Shown in pieces: positions 45,942 through 55,558 of a DNA stretch of 64,000 nucleotides (positions are counted from its first letter, which is position 1; each line of letters opens with the position of its first letter). The position numbers and the translations under genes were made by a program. This stretch comes from an uncultured Clostridia bacterium (GTDB lineage: Bacteria > Bacillota > Clostridia > Peptostreptococcales > Anaerovoracaceae), in NCBI GenBank assembly GCA_947302715.1, contig CAMYVY010000002.1, forward strand, positions 1 through 64,000, read 5' to 3'. A model generated the notes under the pieces. It was given only the letters and a program-made list of their open reading frames with translations, did not search any database and was not told the DNA's origin.

Positions 45942-45970
45942 AGAATAGCGGATAAACCGCTATTTGTCAA
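45942..45970 (-). promoter_or_regulatory. Promoter of infC-rpmI-rplT
   Basis: Minus strand perfect TTGACA (45965-45970), 17 nt, TATTCT (45942-45947). It begins 4 nt from the ribF stop. Strongest-looking promoter in the window, together with the one at 3772. Confidence 0.7.
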
Positions 45971-45973
45971 GGA

Positions 45974-46951
45974 TTATTTGTATTTTTCTTCGTGATATTT
46001 TCTCGCTTCTCTGCAGTCACGGACGATCTGTTCGGAGAGGTCTGAGATACTGTCGAACTTGACCTCATCCCTGAGCTTTCTGAGGAATTCGACGGTTATG
46101 GTTTTTCCATATAGTTCACTGTCAAAATCAAAGATATGGGTTTCTACATTCTTCGCTCTCTCGAAGTTCCTTTCGTTAGCGCCTTCGCCCGATTCACCGT
46201 CTTGCTTCCCCACCGTAGGCTTAACTCCTACATTTGTTACACCCGGATATCTCTTTCCGTTATACGTGCAGTACGTGACATAAACCCCATTAGGCGGTGT
46301 GACCATTGAAAAGTCAATCATTAGATTCGATGTGGGGAATCCTATTTTTCGACCGAGCCTATTTCCGACAACCACCTCACCATTAATAGCATAATATCTT
46401 CCCATATACTGAGGACATTTATCCACGCGACCTGATGCAATAAGAGTTCTGATAAGCGTAGAGCTTACTACATTCCCATCCACAGTAAATGGTGCCATGA
46501 CGATCGTTTCATAGTCCTTTTCTTCTGCATATGCTTCGAGGAATTTTGTGTCCCCCTCGGCCTTAAATCCAAAGCGATGGTTGAACCCACAGGCAATCAA
46601 CTTCGCCTTGCATTTATTTAATAATAATTCCTCAATGTATCTGTCCTTTGGAAGAGTCATAACGTCCCTCGTAAAAGGAACATCAAACAAATAGTCAATC
46701 CCCAAAGAAGCAATAATCTCTTCCTTTTCTTTTTTATACAGAATGTTCTTTACCGAATCCTCACCAAGAATAACGTTCTTTGGATGATTGGAGAAAGTAA
46801 AAACTCCGGACTTTAACCCCCTATCCTTGGCAGCTGAAACTGTTTTTTTGATGAGTTCCTGATGTCCAAGATGCACTCCATCAAAGCTGCCAAGAGCAAG
46901 CGCCGTATTCTCAATACTATTTATTTCTTCCAAGCTATTGAATACCTGCAT
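45974..46951 (-). CDS. ribF: Bifunctional riboflavin kinase / FAD synthetase
   Basis: Makes FMN then FAD. 325 residues: N-terminal adenylyltransferase with GSFDGVHLGHQELI, ACGFNHRFG and SSTLIR; C-terminal kinase with GRKIGFPTSNL and PPNGVYVTYC, and the terminal FLRKLRDEVKFDS. It carries an extra charged loop (GKQDGESGEGANERNF) in the kinase domain. Last gene of the superoperon, overlapping truB by 1 nt. Confidence 0.96.
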   Translation of the reverse strand: MQVFNSLEEINSIENTALALGSFDGVHLGHQELIKKTVSAAKDRGLKSGVFTFSNHPKNVILGEDSVKNILYKKEKEEIIASLGIDYLFDVPFTRDVMTLPKDRYIEELLLNKCKAKLIACGFNHRFGFKAEGDTKFLEAYAEEKDYETIVMAPFTVDGNVVSSTLIRTLIASGRVDKCPQYMGRYYAINGEVVVGNRLGRKIGFPTSNLMIDFSMVTPPNGVYVTYCTYNGKRYPGVTNVGVKPTVGKQDGESGEGANERNFERAKNVETHIFDFDSELYGKTITVEFLRKLRDEVKFDSISDLSEQIVRDCREARKYHEEKYK

Positions 46952-47919
46952 TATATAAAAACCTTATCTGCCTTTAATTCGCCATTACTATCTTCTATAC
47001 CCACACCGATGAATCTTCCGTCTCTTCCATAAACCCTGAAACAATGGTCATATATGTCCGGAAGCTCCAAAGGGAATTCTTTTACCACTCTTTCTGTATC
47101 ATCGGGTTTTAACCACTGATTGCTTCTTAGTTTAACCCCCGTTGAAAAGAGCCTTGATTCCCAGTCACCCAGCACAACACGAGGAAAGGTTACCAATGCT
47201 CTGTCTATCGGAAGAATGTGTTTTTTAATCACTTCTGAATTCGATTCCTGTGCATCCGGAAGACTTTTAATAAGCTCCATATCAACCGAATCTTCGAGCT
47301 TAAACGGTCCACTCGAAGTTCTTATGAGACCTGACATAACTGCACCTGTCCCAAGTTTTTCTCCCAGGTCCCTTGCTATCGACCTTATATAGGTCCCCTT
47401 GCTTGACCTTATCTTAAAAACAGCAGTATTATCTTTGAACGTCATAAGGTCTATGGATTCTATATAGATTCTTCTCGGTTCAATTTCTATATCTTGCCCT
47501 GAGCGGGCATATTCATACAGCTTCCTGCCGTCCTTTTTGATTGCGGCATATTTAGGCGGCACCTGGTCTATAACCCCTTTGAAGCTCCTTACTGCTTCCC
47601 GGATAGTTTCTTCATCAGGGCAAATATATTCGTCTTCGGACTTCATCCTAAATTCCCCCCAGATATCATCAGTATCGGAGGTTAAGCCAAATGTGAATTC
47701 CGCAACATATTCCTTAATATTCGCATCAAGATAATCCATAACCCTTGTCGCCTTTCCGATTGCAACGGGAAGTACTCCGGTTGCCATCGGATCCAAGGTT
47801 CCAAGATGACCGATTCTTTTAACCCCAAGTTTTTTTCTTAGGATCGCAACCACGTCAAATGAGGTCATCTCACCGGGTTTATTTATAACTATTATTCCGT
47901 CTTTCAAATCAATCTCCAA
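46951..47919 (-). CDS. truB: tRNA pseudouridine-55 synthase
   Basis: Makes pseudouridine 55 in the T-loop of tRNAs. 322 residues with INKPGEMTSFDVV, HLGTLDPMATGVLP (catalytic Asp), the YKD-type KDGRKLYEYAR and SSKGTYIRSIARDLG. Slightly long owing to a C-terminal extension. 8 nt after nrnA. Confidence 0.97.
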   Translation of the reverse strand: MEIDLKDGIIVINKPGEMTSFDVVAILRKKLGVKRIGHLGTLDPMATGVLPVAIGKATRVMDYLDANIKEYVAEFTFGLTSDTDDIWGEFRMKSEDEYICPDEETIREAVRSFKGVIDQVPPKYAAIKKDGRKLYEYARSGQDIEIEPRRIYIESIDLMTFKDNTAVFKIRSSKGTYIRSIARDLGEKLGTGAVMSGLIRTSSGPFKLEDSVDMELIKSLPDAQESNSEVIKKHILPIDRALVTFPRVVLGDWESRLFSTGVKLRSNQWLKPDDTERVVKEFPLELPDIYDHCFRVYGRDGRFIGVGIEDSNGELKADKVFI

Positions 47920-47927
47920 GGACCGGT

Positions 47928-48944
47928 CTAAGAACTAAAGCTTTCCATCAGCCTTTTTTTAATCGAATAGAGTGCTTCGCTTAAATCCATGTGAACGGTA
48001 TATCCTGAGGCTCTTACATGCCCTCCTCCACCGAACTCCTTTGCAAGCTCCGCAACATCAAAGTATTTCTTTGATCTAAGACTCGCCTTAATCGTATTTG
48101 GCTCCTCTTCCTTAAGGAATACTGCGACCTCCACGCCTTTGATACCTCTTAAATCTCCGGCAATCCACTCGGATTCTTCCATCTTGCCGCCCGTATTTCT
48201 CAGTATCTCCTGAGAACAATATGAGATGGCCACCTTGCCGTCACATATCAATTCCAACTTAGAGAGAACCTCGGCAGTTAATTTAAGTCTCTCCACCCTA
48301 TTGCTTTCATAAATCTCAACGCTGACTCTGTTTGCATCAAGACCCCAGTCATAGAGCTTTGCTACTATTTCATGTGATTCCTTTTGAGTGTTTGAATACT
48401 GGAAGTCACCGGTATCGGTTGTGATTGCAGCAAAAAGAGCATCAGCAACGATTTTCTTTGAATTATCGGTGATAAATTCTTTTGTCCCATCTTCGGTCAG
48501 GATATTCACAAGTTTCCAAATTATTTGACCGGTTGCTGCAGAATCAGGATCTATGTAATTAAGGTCGCAGAAGGCTTCTGTAGTTCCATGATGGTCGATT
48601 GAAACCTTTTTCTTTCCGGAGAGAAAGCATTCCTCCCTTCCGGGTATTCTTTTTAGCTCACCCGAATCAATCAAAACCGAAACATCGGAATCCATTTGAG
48701 ATTCCAAGTCTATCGTTGAATAATGCTCACCTTCGTAATTGGCATCCAAAAAAATAAGATTGTCAGGTATGGATTCGGAAACAACGATTTTGCAATCCTT
48801 GTCCATACATGACAAAACTTCTGAAAGTGCGACGCATGATCCAAGCGCATCACCGTCCATATTCACATGCGGAAACAGAGCTATTTTCTTGGCTCCTCTT
48901 AGTATCTCCGCTATTTCATTTAATGAAGAGTTTCCTATATTCAT
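47928..48944 (-). CDS. nrnA: DHH/DHHA1 phosphoesterase NrnA-like
   Basis: Degrades nanoRNAs and dephosphorylates pAp in relatives. 338 residues: HVNMDGDALGSCVAL, the VSIDHHGT motif (DHH), DTGDFQYSNT, and a DHHA1 half with KASLRSKKYFDVAELAKEFGGGGH. rbfA-nrnA-truB-ribF order is standard. It overlaps rbfA by 4 nt. Confidence 0.94.
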   Translation of the reverse strand: MNIGNSSLNEIAEILRGAKKIALFPHVNMDGDALGSCVALSEVLSCMDKDCKIVVSESIPDNLIFLDANYEGEHYSTIDLESQMDSDVSVLIDSGELKRIPGREECFLSGKKKVSIDHHGTTEAFCDLNYIDPDSAATGQIIWKLVNILTEDGTKEFITDNSKKIVADALFAAITTDTGDFQYSNTQKESHEIVAKLYDWGLDANRVSVEIYESNRVERLKLTAEVLSKLELICDGKVAISYCSQEILRNTGGKMEESEWIAGDLRGIKGVEVAVFLKEEEPNTIKASLRSKKYFDVAELAKEFGGGGHVRASGYTVHMDLSEALYSIKKRLMESFSS

Positions 48945-49342
48945 TCCTCTGGTTTGATATCAAGGGAATCAATCACCTTGTTAATATGCCTTCCGTATTC
49001 CATCGAGCTGTCAATCTTAAAAATGAGTTCCGGCGTATGGCGGACCTTCACCTGACGTCCAACTTCTTTTCTGATAAGTCCCGCTGCAGACTTGAGACCA
49101 TCAAGCACAGACTGCTTTTCGGCTTCCGCCTCCTCTGTTCCTTCCTCATGAACGGCTTGTTCCTTAGAGGAACCCATTACAGTCACATAACAAGTGGCGT
49201 AACTTCCGTCAGAAGTTACGTCAACACCTGTTACACTTATCATCTTACCTGCCAGTCTGGGATCCTTGATTTCGGTAAGCAGCATATTGCTAAGTATACG
49301 TCTTATCTCCTCACCCAATCTGCTTGTTCTGTATTTTCCCAT
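48941..49342 (-). CDS. rbfA: 30S ribosome-binding factor RbfA
   Basis: Late 30S maturation factor with a KH-like fold. 133 residues: RTSRLGEEIRRILSNML, IKDPRLAGKMISVTGVDV, DGLKSAAGLIRKEVGRQ and RHTPELIFKIDSSMEYG. An acidic insertion (about 67-83, KEQAVHEEGTEEAEAEK) lengthens the loop between two strands. Confidence 0.96.
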   Translation of the reverse strand: MGKYRTSRLGEEIRRILSNMLLTEIKDPRLAGKMISVTGVDVTSDGSYATCYVTVMGSSKEQAVHEEGTEEAEAEKQSVLDGLKSAAGLIRKEVGRQVKVRHTPELIFKIDSSMEYGRHINKVIDSLDIKPEE

Positions 49343-49356
49343 AATCTATGAATACC

Positions 49357-52188
49357 TTAGTCTCTCTTTATCTCAACCATATGGAAGCATTCAATGATGT
49401 CGCCTTCCTTGATGTCATTATAGTTTTCAATACCGATACCGCATTCGTAACCTTGGTTGACTTCCTTGGCATCATCCTTAAAACGCTTGAGCGAGCTTAT
49501 CGTTCCTTCGTGAATGACTATGCCGTCACGAACAAGCCTTACCTGCGCGTTTCTAAGCACCTTTCCTTCTATGACATAGGCACCGCCGACAATTCCAACA
49601 TTGGGAACCTTGAATGTATTCCTGATTTCAACCTTACCCAGTATTTCCTCTTTGAATTCCGGATCGAGCATACCCTTCATGGCCGCTTCCACATCATCTA
49701 TTACATCGTAGATTACGCGGTACGTTCTTATTTCGATGTCGTCACGATCGGCCATGGTTTGAACGGCAGTGCTCGGTCTTACGTTAAATCCAATAATTAC
49801 AGCCCCTGCAGTTCCGGCAAGCATAACATCAGATTCAGTTACGGTACCTACACCTGTATGTATGATGTTTACCTTTACTTGATCGTTATTCAACTTTTCC
49901 AATGATGAAACGAGTGCTCCGATTGAACCCTGTACATCTCCCTTTATGATGAGATTGAGTTCTTTAACTTCACCCTCTTGTATCTGGCTAAAGAGTTTTT
50001 CCAATGACATGCTCGCATTTCTCGCCAAAACTTCTTCTCTGAGTTTTTCCTTTCTATGCTCGGCAATATCTCTGGCGATCTTGTCCTCCTTAACGGCATT
50101 GAACTCGTCACCGGCCTCCGGTACATCCGTAAGTCCCAGGATTTCAACTGCTGTGGCAGGACCGGCCTTCTTGATGGTTCTGCCCTTATCATCCGTCATG
50201 AGACGTATTCTTCCGGCGCATGTTCCTGCAACGATGCTCTGTCCGCTCTCCAATGTACCATTGGTTACGAGAAGTGTTGCAACCGGGCCCTTGGCCTTAT
50301 CGAGTCTTGCTTCAATAACGGAACCCATTGCCAATCTGTTCGGGTTGGCTTTCAGCTCCAATACCTCTGCTTGGAGAAGTATCATTTCCAGGAGGTTCAC
50401 TATGCCGTCTCCACTCTTTGCAGATACCGGTACGCTTATAACGTCGCCACCCCATTCTTCAACAAGAACACCGTGCTCAGCCAGTTCCTGCTTTACTCTG
50501 TCAGGATTTGCTCCCGGCTTATCCATTTTATTTATGGCAACTATGATCGGTACACCTGCAGCCTTGGCGTGACTTATCGATTCAACAGTCTGTGGCATTA
50601 CGCCGTCATCAGCAGCAACAACCAGAACCGCTATGTCCGTAACATGCGCACCTCGCGCACGCATTGCGGTAAAGGCCTCGTGTCCCGGTGTGTCCAAGAA
50701 AACTATCTTTTGTCCATTTATGCTGACCTCTGACGCACCGATATGCTGAGTAATACCACCGGATTCCGATGCAGTGACATTTGTCTTTCTAATAGCATCC
50801 AAAAGCGATGTCTTTCCGTGGTCAACATGGCCCATGACCGTAATAATAGGCGAGCGAGGAACCAAATCCGTTTCCTTGTCTTCGAAGAGTTCAAGGCCTT
50901 CCTCTTCAATCTCCTCTTCAACCTTTCCAATATGTACATTGATTCCAAGCTCATCGGCAAGAACCATAACGGTGTCTTCATCGATGTTTTGGTTGATATT
51001 GGCCATGATTCCAAGCTTCATGAGCGTCATGATAACTCTGGATGTGGAAACCTCGGTCTGCTCACAGAAGCCTGCAACCGTAATTGGTACGGTAAGTACA
51101 AATGTTCCTTCCGGCAAAACTTCTTCTTCTACTTCAGGAACTGCCTCTACGACCTTATACTTTGCATGTTTTCCCTTTGTCTGTTTTTCAAGGGATTTTC
51201 TTTCCAATTTGTCATATTTATTGTGCTTCGTATTGTCGTATTGTTTGTTCTTTTGGGTGCGCTTTCCTGAATTCTTTCCGCTCCCGTCTCTTGAAGAATC
51301 GCCGCCTCTTTGTCTCCTATCCTGAGCCTTCGGAAGAGCATCCTCTTCAATTTTTTCTCTCTCGTTGAAGCGATTCCTCTGATTCTTCTGTCCTCGTCTG
51401 GGTTCATCATCCCTATCTTCGTGACGAGGTCTTCTTTCCTGTCTTTCTTGTCTTTCCTGTCTGTCCTGTCTATCTTGTCTGTCCCTCGACTTACGTGGCT
51501 GTTCCGGCTTAACTTCGTCGCTGGCCTTCTTTATTATTTTTAATTTCTTGGTTTCAACCTTAATGTCAGGCTCTACCTGTTCAGGCTGAATCTCTTCATA
51601 AGTTTGAGTTTCCGGCTCAACTTCCTCAGGGATATCTTTAACAGCAGTTTCTTCTTTATCCTCTGCTTCGGATTCCAATACTACTTCGTTTGTGGAAGGA
51701 GTTTCTTGTTCTTCTTTTTCTTCGGCTGCTATTTCATCAACACTTGGTTCGGAATCTTTGATGACCGGTTCTTCCTTGGGTTCTTCTTCCGCAGGTATTT
51801 CTTCTACAGTCTTCTCCTCTATAGGTTTTTCGTCTATAGGTTTTTCGTCAACAACCGGTTCTACTACAGAAGATTCCTCTTTCTTTTTTCTCTTGTTCTC
51901 AAAGTATTCTTCGTCAACAATCGCCTTACTTGCAGCAACAACTCCGCCTGCAAAGGGCGGTGCTCCGGCAACGGCGGCAGCAAAAGGTGGTGCACCTGCA
52001 ACGGCAGGCTTTTCCTTCTTTTGATCAGGTTCTTTTGGAGCCGACAATTCACGCTTTAGCCTTGCAACATCTTCGTCGGATAATGTACTCATATGGCTTT
52101 TAACGTCTATCCCAAGTTCATTGGCTTTTGCTATGAGTTCTTTGCTGCTTATTCCCAATTCTTTTGCTATCTCGTGGACCTTAGCCAT
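49357..52188 (-). CDS. infB: Translation initiation factor IF-2
   Basis: GTPase bringing initiator tRNA to 30S. 943 residues: a short IF2_N module ([21 protein letters not shown]), then about 300 residues of low-complexity sequence (GAPPFA repeat, acidic Glu-rich region, RQDRQERQE repeat). A second N-terminal module follows, then the G domain ([27 protein letters not shown]) and domains II-IV. Adjacent to the ylxR/Q fusion with no gap. Confidence 0.98.
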   Translation of the reverse strand: MAKVHEIAKELGISSKELIAKANELGIDVKSHMSTLSDEDVARLKRELSAPKEPDQKKEKPAVAGAPPFAAAVAGAPPFAGGVVAASKAIVDEEYFENKRKKKEESSVVEPVVDEKPIDEKPIEEKTVEEIPAEEEPKEEPVIKDSEPSVDEIAAEEKEEQETPSTNEVVLESEAEDKEETAVKDIPEEVEPETQTYEEIQPEQVEPDIKVETKKLKIIKKASDEVKPEQPRKSRDRQDRQDRQERQERQERRPRHEDRDDEPRRGQKNQRNRFNEREKIEEDALPKAQDRRQRGGDSSRDGSGKNSGKRTQKNKQYDNTKHNKYDKLERKSLEKQTKGKHAKYKVVEAVPEVEEEVLPEGTFVLTVPITVAGFCEQTEVSTSRVIMTLMKLGIMANINQNIDEDTVMVLADELGINVHIGKVEEEIEEEGLELFEDKETDLVPRSPIITVMGHVDHGKTSLLDAIRKTNVTASESGGITQHIGASEVSINGQKIVFLDTPGHEAFTAMRARGAHVTDIAVLVVAADDGVMPQTVESISHAKAAGVPIIVAINKMDKPGANPDRVKQELAEHGVLVEEWGGDVISVPVSAKSGDGIVNLLEMILLQAEVLELKANPNRLAMGSVIEARLDKAKGPVATLLVTNGTLESGQSIVAGTCAGRIRLMTDDKGRTIKKAGPATAVEILGLTDVPEAGDEFNAVKEDKIARDIAEHRKEKLREEVLARNASMSLEKLFSQIQEGEVKELNLIIKGDVQGSIGALVSSLEKLNNDQVKVNIIHTGVGTVTESDVMLAGTAGAVIIGFNVRPSTAVQTMADRDDIEIRTYRVIYDVIDDVEAAMKGMLDPEFKEEILGKVEIRNTFKVPNVGIVGGAYVIEGKVLRNAQVRLVRDGIVIHEGTISSLKRFKDDAKEVNQGYECGIGIENYNDIKEGDIIECFHMVEIKRD

Positions 52189-52812
52189 TTAGAACACCTC
52201 CCTTTCCTGTTTCATTTCATCAATTTGTTTCATAATGCTTTTTGCAAAGCCTTCGTCAGTCAATCCAAACAAACCTTTGTCTTCCTTTCCTGTGGCCGCG
52301 GAAAGATCCTCGCATTTACCAAAGATTCTAACCGGCACACGGTATGTATCGCATTTCTCCATCATCTTTTTCCGAGTGTTTGCTCCAACATCGCCTGCAA
52401 TAATCAGGAGCTTCATTTTACCCGTCGGAATCAGCTTAAGACATGTATTGTATCCCGTAACCAAGTTCCTGGATTTTGATGCAAATCCCAGAAGTCCGCA
52501 AACCTTGTTACTACGTTTCATATCTTCAAAACCAATGTCAGGATTCATCTCCAATTTTGCTATATGCTCTTTAATCAAATTCAGATCCTCTGCAGAAATC
52601 GGTCCCTTGATATGACGGTTAAAAGACTTTCTCTTTTCCGCCTTTTCAAAGCAATCCATGTTTTTGCAGATGTAGAAGCCTCTGCCGTGAGAATTACCTT
52701 TCTCATCTACACGGATTCCTTCTGGAGTCATGACCATTCTGACAAGGTCTTTCTGGTTTTTCGACTCCATGCATCCTATACATCTTCGTTGAGGAATTCC
52801 ATTAATAAGCAT
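52189..52812 (-). CDS. Fusion of YlxR (RnpM, DUF448) and YlxQ (L7Ae-like)
   Basis: 207 residues. Residues 1-90 are YlxR: IPQRRCIGCMESKNQKDLVR, GRGFYICKNMDCFEKA. Residues 103-198 are an L7Ae/YlxQ RNA-binding domain: VCGLLGFASKSRNLVTGYN, KLLIIAGDVGANTRKKM, VRIFGKCEDLSAATGK. In Bacillus these are two neighbouring genes between nusA and infB. RnpM modulates RNase P, and YlxQ is of uncertain role. The stop abuts infB. Confidence 0.88.
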   Translation of the reverse strand: MLINGIPQRRCIGCMESKNQKDLVRMVMTPEGIRVDEKGNSHGRGFYICKNMDCFEKAEKRKSFNRHIKGPISAEDLNLIKEHIAKLEMNPDIGFEDMKRSNKVCGLLGFASKSRNLVTGYNTCLKLIPTGKMKLLIIAGDVGANTRKKMMEKCDTYRVPVRIFGKCEDLSAATGKEDKGLFGLTDEGFAKSIMKQIDEMKQEREVF

Positions 52813-52813
52813 T

Positions 52814-54052
52814 CTATTCCTCTGTAACTTCTTCTACTTCTTCTATTTCTTCTATTTCTTCTGTAGTGTCCGGAGCAAGTTCAGCATCATCATACTCTTC
52901 AAAGTACTCACCGTCTTCACCATCTTCTCCGAAATATTGTCCATGGCTCTTTATATCTATCTTCCAGCCGCTTACTCTGGCAGCAAGTCTTACGTTCTGC
53001 CCCTCCTTACCGATAGCCAAAGAAAGCTGCTTATCCGGAACTATTGCTGTAGCTTTACCTTCTTCCTCAATAATGACTTCCTCAACCTGGGCAGGCGACA
53101 ATACATTGGCTATAAGTTCCTCCGGATCGTCGCTCCAAGGAATGATATCTATTTTCTCACCTGAAAGCTCGTCAACAACTGCCTGAACTCTTGCTCCACG
53201 GGTTCCTACACATGCACCGACGGGATCCACATTTTCATCATGGGCGTAGACGGCAAGCTTGGTTCTTGAACCGGCTTCACGAGCAACATTCTTGATTTCT
53301 ACGATTCCTTCCTGTATCTCCGGAACTTCCATTTCAAATAGTTTTCTGACAAACCCCGGATGCGATCTTGAAAGGAAAACCTGCGAACCGGTTTCGCTCT
53401 TTGAATTATTCGAAGAATCAGCCTTCTTAACCTCCATGATATAAGCTTTAATCCTGTCATGGACGTTAAAATTCTCTCCGGGAACCTGTTCCTTTGCCGG
53501 TAGTATTCCATCGGTTCTACCTACGTCGACAAATATGGTTCTATTGCTTTTTCTCTGTACTATTCCCGTAACGAGCTCACCCTGACGGTCTTTAAAGTCC
53601 TCATAAATCTTGCTTCTCTCACTTTCCCTCAGCTTCTGCTTCAGGATGGTCTTTGCGGAATGAGCTGCTGTTCTTTTAAAGTTGTCACTTGGTACTTGGA
53701 AGTCAATGGTGTCACCCACTTCAAATCTCGGGTCAATCTGCTGTGCGTATGCCAAACTGACCTCCGTCTTATCATCCGTGACTTCCTCTACTATCGTCAT
53801 CGTAGCTATGATGGAAATATCTCCGGTATGTCTGTCGATATTAATTCTTACGTTGTTAATATCTCTGCCTGCTTCTTTTTCTTTACTCTTATCCTTGTTT
53901 TTATCTTTGTCCTTTTTTCCGGAATTGGGATAATAATTCTTTTTGTAGGCTGCAAGCATCGCAGCTTCAAGCGCTTCAAGGATTTCTTCCTTGGATATCT
54001 TCTTTTCCTCTTCCAACAAATCCAAGGCTTCAATTAGTTGCAGGTTATCCAT
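52814..54052 (-). CDS. nusA: Transcription termination/antitermination factor NusA
   Basis: Binds RNA polymerase and nascent RNA. 412 residues: N-terminal domain, S1 (GELVTGIVQRKSNRTIFVDVG), two KH domains (DPVGACVGTRGARVQAV; AIGKEGQNVRLAARVSGWKIDI) and a Glu-rich tail (EEIEEIEEVEEVTEE). No AR repeats, as in Gram-positives. A Lys/Asp-rich insertion near 45-65 is unusual. Confidence 0.97.
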   Translation of the reverse strand: MDNLQLIEALDLLEEEKKISKEEILEALEAAMLAAYKKNYYPNSGKKDKDKNKDKSKEKEAGRDINNVRINIDRHTGDISIIATMTIVEEVTDDKTEVSLAYAQQIDPRFEVGDTIDFQVPSDNFKRTAAHSAKTILKQKLRESERSKIYEDFKDRQGELVTGIVQRKSNRTIFVDVGRTDGILPAKEQVPGENFNVHDRIKAYIMEVKKADSSNNSKSETGSQVFLSRSHPGFVRKLFEMEVPEIQEGIVEIKNVAREAGSRTKLAVYAHDENVDPVGACVGTRGARVQAVVDELSGEKIDIIPWSDDPEELIANVLSPAQVEEVIIEEEGKATAIVPDKQLSLAIGKEGQNVRLAARVSGWKIDIKSHGQYFGEDGEDGEYFEEYDDAELAPDTTEEIEEIEEVEEVTEE

Positions 54053-54053
54053 T

Positions 54054-54575
54054 TCAAATTTCCTCCATTGTTACTGCCAAATTTACTCTTGCAATTTCTT
54101 TTGATTTTAATACAGCATTCACAGGTTCAGAATCGAGATAATCGATTTCTATGGTTATATCCCCGTCCCTGTAATCTTTTAGAATACCCGATACTTTTTT
54201 GGGATTCTGAAGTTTATACTCTTTTAATGCCTCAGGTTTTCTGTAAAGGCTTACATCCACGGCTTGACCTAAATATCGTTTGAAATGTTCTTCCATTGCC
54301 AAGAGCCTATCCATTCCGGGGGAGCTAACCTCCAAAACGTAATTATCCTCAATTGGATCCTTTTCGTCCAATTTGTCGGAGAGGTATTTGCTTACCTTCT
54401 CGCAGTCATCCGTACCCACATACGCTTCTCTTCTGTCTATATAGACCCTCAGGACCTTATCCGAACCTTCCTTTTGATATTCGACATGATAAAGTTCCAA
54501 TCCATTTCCTTCCGAAGAATTAAAGTATTCCTCGACTATTTCGGATACTAAATCCGTTATTCTTTTCTTTGCCAT
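54054..54575 (-). CDS. rimP: Ribosome maturation factor RimP
   Basis: Assists early 30S assembly. 173 residues from MAKKRITDL, with LYHVEYQKEGSDKVLRVYID, YVLEVSSPGMDR and a C-terminal Sm-like domain. The ATG at 54575 is used because AGGGA precedes it; the longer frame runs back through a hairpin. First gene of the rimP-to-ribF block here. Confidence 0.95.
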   Translation of the reverse strand: MAKKRITDLVSEIVEEYFNSSEGNGLELYHVEYQKEGSDKVLRVYIDRREAYVGTDDCEKVSKYLSDKLDEKDPIEDNYVLEVSSPGMDRLLAMEEHFKRYLGQAVDVSLYRKPEALKEYKLQNPKKVSGILKDYRDGDITIEIDYLDSEPVNAVLKSKEIARVNLAVTMEEI

Positions 54576-54592
54576 ATTTGTCCCTACAAAAT

Positions 54593-54620
54593 TTGAAGAG
54601 TGGGCGGACCCACTCTTCAA
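54593..54620 (-). terminator. Strong hairpin between mscL and rimP
   Basis: Twelve-bp perfect stem TTGAAGAGTGGG/CCCACTCTTCAA with a CGGA loop. On the minus strand it is followed by ATTTTG, a short U tract. Probable terminator for mscL with some readthrough, or a barrier in the rimP leader. Confidence 0.55.
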
Positions 54621-54697
54621 CATAAAGCATTATTTGACCTTGAAATATTAACACATATCAAGGCTTGTGTCAAATTAAACCTGCTGTTTTGCTCCGA

Positions 54698-55066
54698 TTA
54701 CTTAGCCAAAGAATCTCTGATCTCAGTAAGAAGCTTTACTTCATCTGATGGCTCAGGATCAGCTTCAGGCTCTTCCTTCTTAAATTTGTTGAACTGTTTC
54801 ATCATAATGAATATTACAAGTGCAGTTATAAGGAATGTAATAATTGCCTGAATAAAGTTTCCTATCATAATCTGGGCATCGCCTATTCCAAAGCTCATTG
54901 AGGAAAAATCTTTTCCTCCAAGGAACAAACCAATGATTGGTCCAAGCACGTCGCCAACCAATGAATTAATAATTGCAGTAAAAGCACCGCCTATGATGAT
55001 ACCTACTGCCATGCTCATCATATCGCCCTTGGTGATAAACTCCTTAAACTCTTTAAAAAATTTCAT
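54698..55066 (-). CDS. mscL: Large-conductance mechanosensitive channel MscL
   Basis: Pentameric safety valve opened by membrane tension. 122 residues: N-terminal KEFKEFITKGDMMSMAVG, TM1 GIIIGGAFTAIINSLVGDV, the periplasmic loop, TM2 GNFIQAIITFLITALVIFI and a charged tail with VKLLTEIRDSLAK. The ATG at 55066 (MKFFKEF) is preferred; GGGAG is 11 nt upstream, rather far. It has its own promoter. Confidence 0.95.
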   Translation of the reverse strand: MKFFKEFKEFITKGDMMSMAVGIIIGGAFTAIINSLVGDVLGPIIGLFLGGKDFSSMSFGIGDAQIMIGNFIQAIITFLITALVIFIMMKQFNKFKKEEPEADPEPSDEVKLLTEIRDSLAK

Positions 55067-55105
55067 GTTTTGATTATCTCCCTTCGTAATATTTTCCATC
55101 AAATA

Positions 55106-55158
55106 TAGCGGACAAGGCCGCTAACGATTATTCTATTACCTGAATGTATGAAACGCAA
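55106..55158 (-). promoter_or_regulatory. Promoter of mscL and 5'-terminal hairpin
   Basis: Minus strand TTGCGT (55153-55158), 17 nt, TAGAAT (55130-55135). The predicted start near 55123 coincides with a TAGCGG/CCGCTA hairpin (55106-55111, 55118-55123) that would cap the mRNA or end the upstream transcript. Confidence 0.5.
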
Positions 55159-55167
55159 GTATTATTT

Positions 55168-55554
55168 TTAGGTAGATATAGCTGCTTCCAAATCGATTTT
55201 AAGTTGTTCATTCTTTATATTTCTCAGCTGCCTAAGTCTTAGATAGGCATAGTGATGTTTCTTTGCCTTTGCGAAGCTTCTTTCAGAAAGTGGGAATTCG
55301 TAACCATTGTCAAACCTGAGTTTCCCCTCTTTTGCACTTAGAGTTCTATCAAAGTTTACAAAGCATCCATCAATCACTTCATAAAAGTTATCCCCCAACA
55401 GAGGTTCGATAAAAACGATTTTCTCATAGAAGCTAAAAAGTCTCTCCGTTGTAACGAGGAAAATCTTTCTGAGTCTGCGTTCAATGATTAATACATCGTT
55501 TAGGTCAACTCTTGTAGATTCATAGCGGGTTTTAACCATTATAAAGCTATTCAT
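55168..55554 (-). CDS. Stand-alone LytTR DNA-binding domain protein
   Basis: 128 residues made of little more than a LytTR domain: VLIIERRLRKIFLVTT, the central VFIEPLLGDNFYEVIDGCFVN (split family core), and the C-terminal RSFAKAKKHHYAYLRLRQLRN. No receiver domain. Such proteins bind DNA direct repeats. The ATG at 55554 lies 4 nt past the polC stop with no SD, so it is probably coupled to polC; an ATG five codons later is possible. Targets unknown. Confidence 0.72.
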   Translation of the reverse strand: MNSFIMVKTRYESTRVDLNDVLIIERRLRKIFLVTTERLFSFYEKIVFIEPLLGDNFYEVIDGCFVNFDRTLSAKEGKLRFDNGYEFPLSERSFAKAKKHHYAYLRLRQLRNIKNEQLKIDLEAAIST

Positions 55555-55558
55555 GAAA

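Noticed and set aside
49946..50733. Two + strand frames of 208 and 225 codons
   Set aside because: Both opposite the G domain of infB, which is clearly the coding strand.
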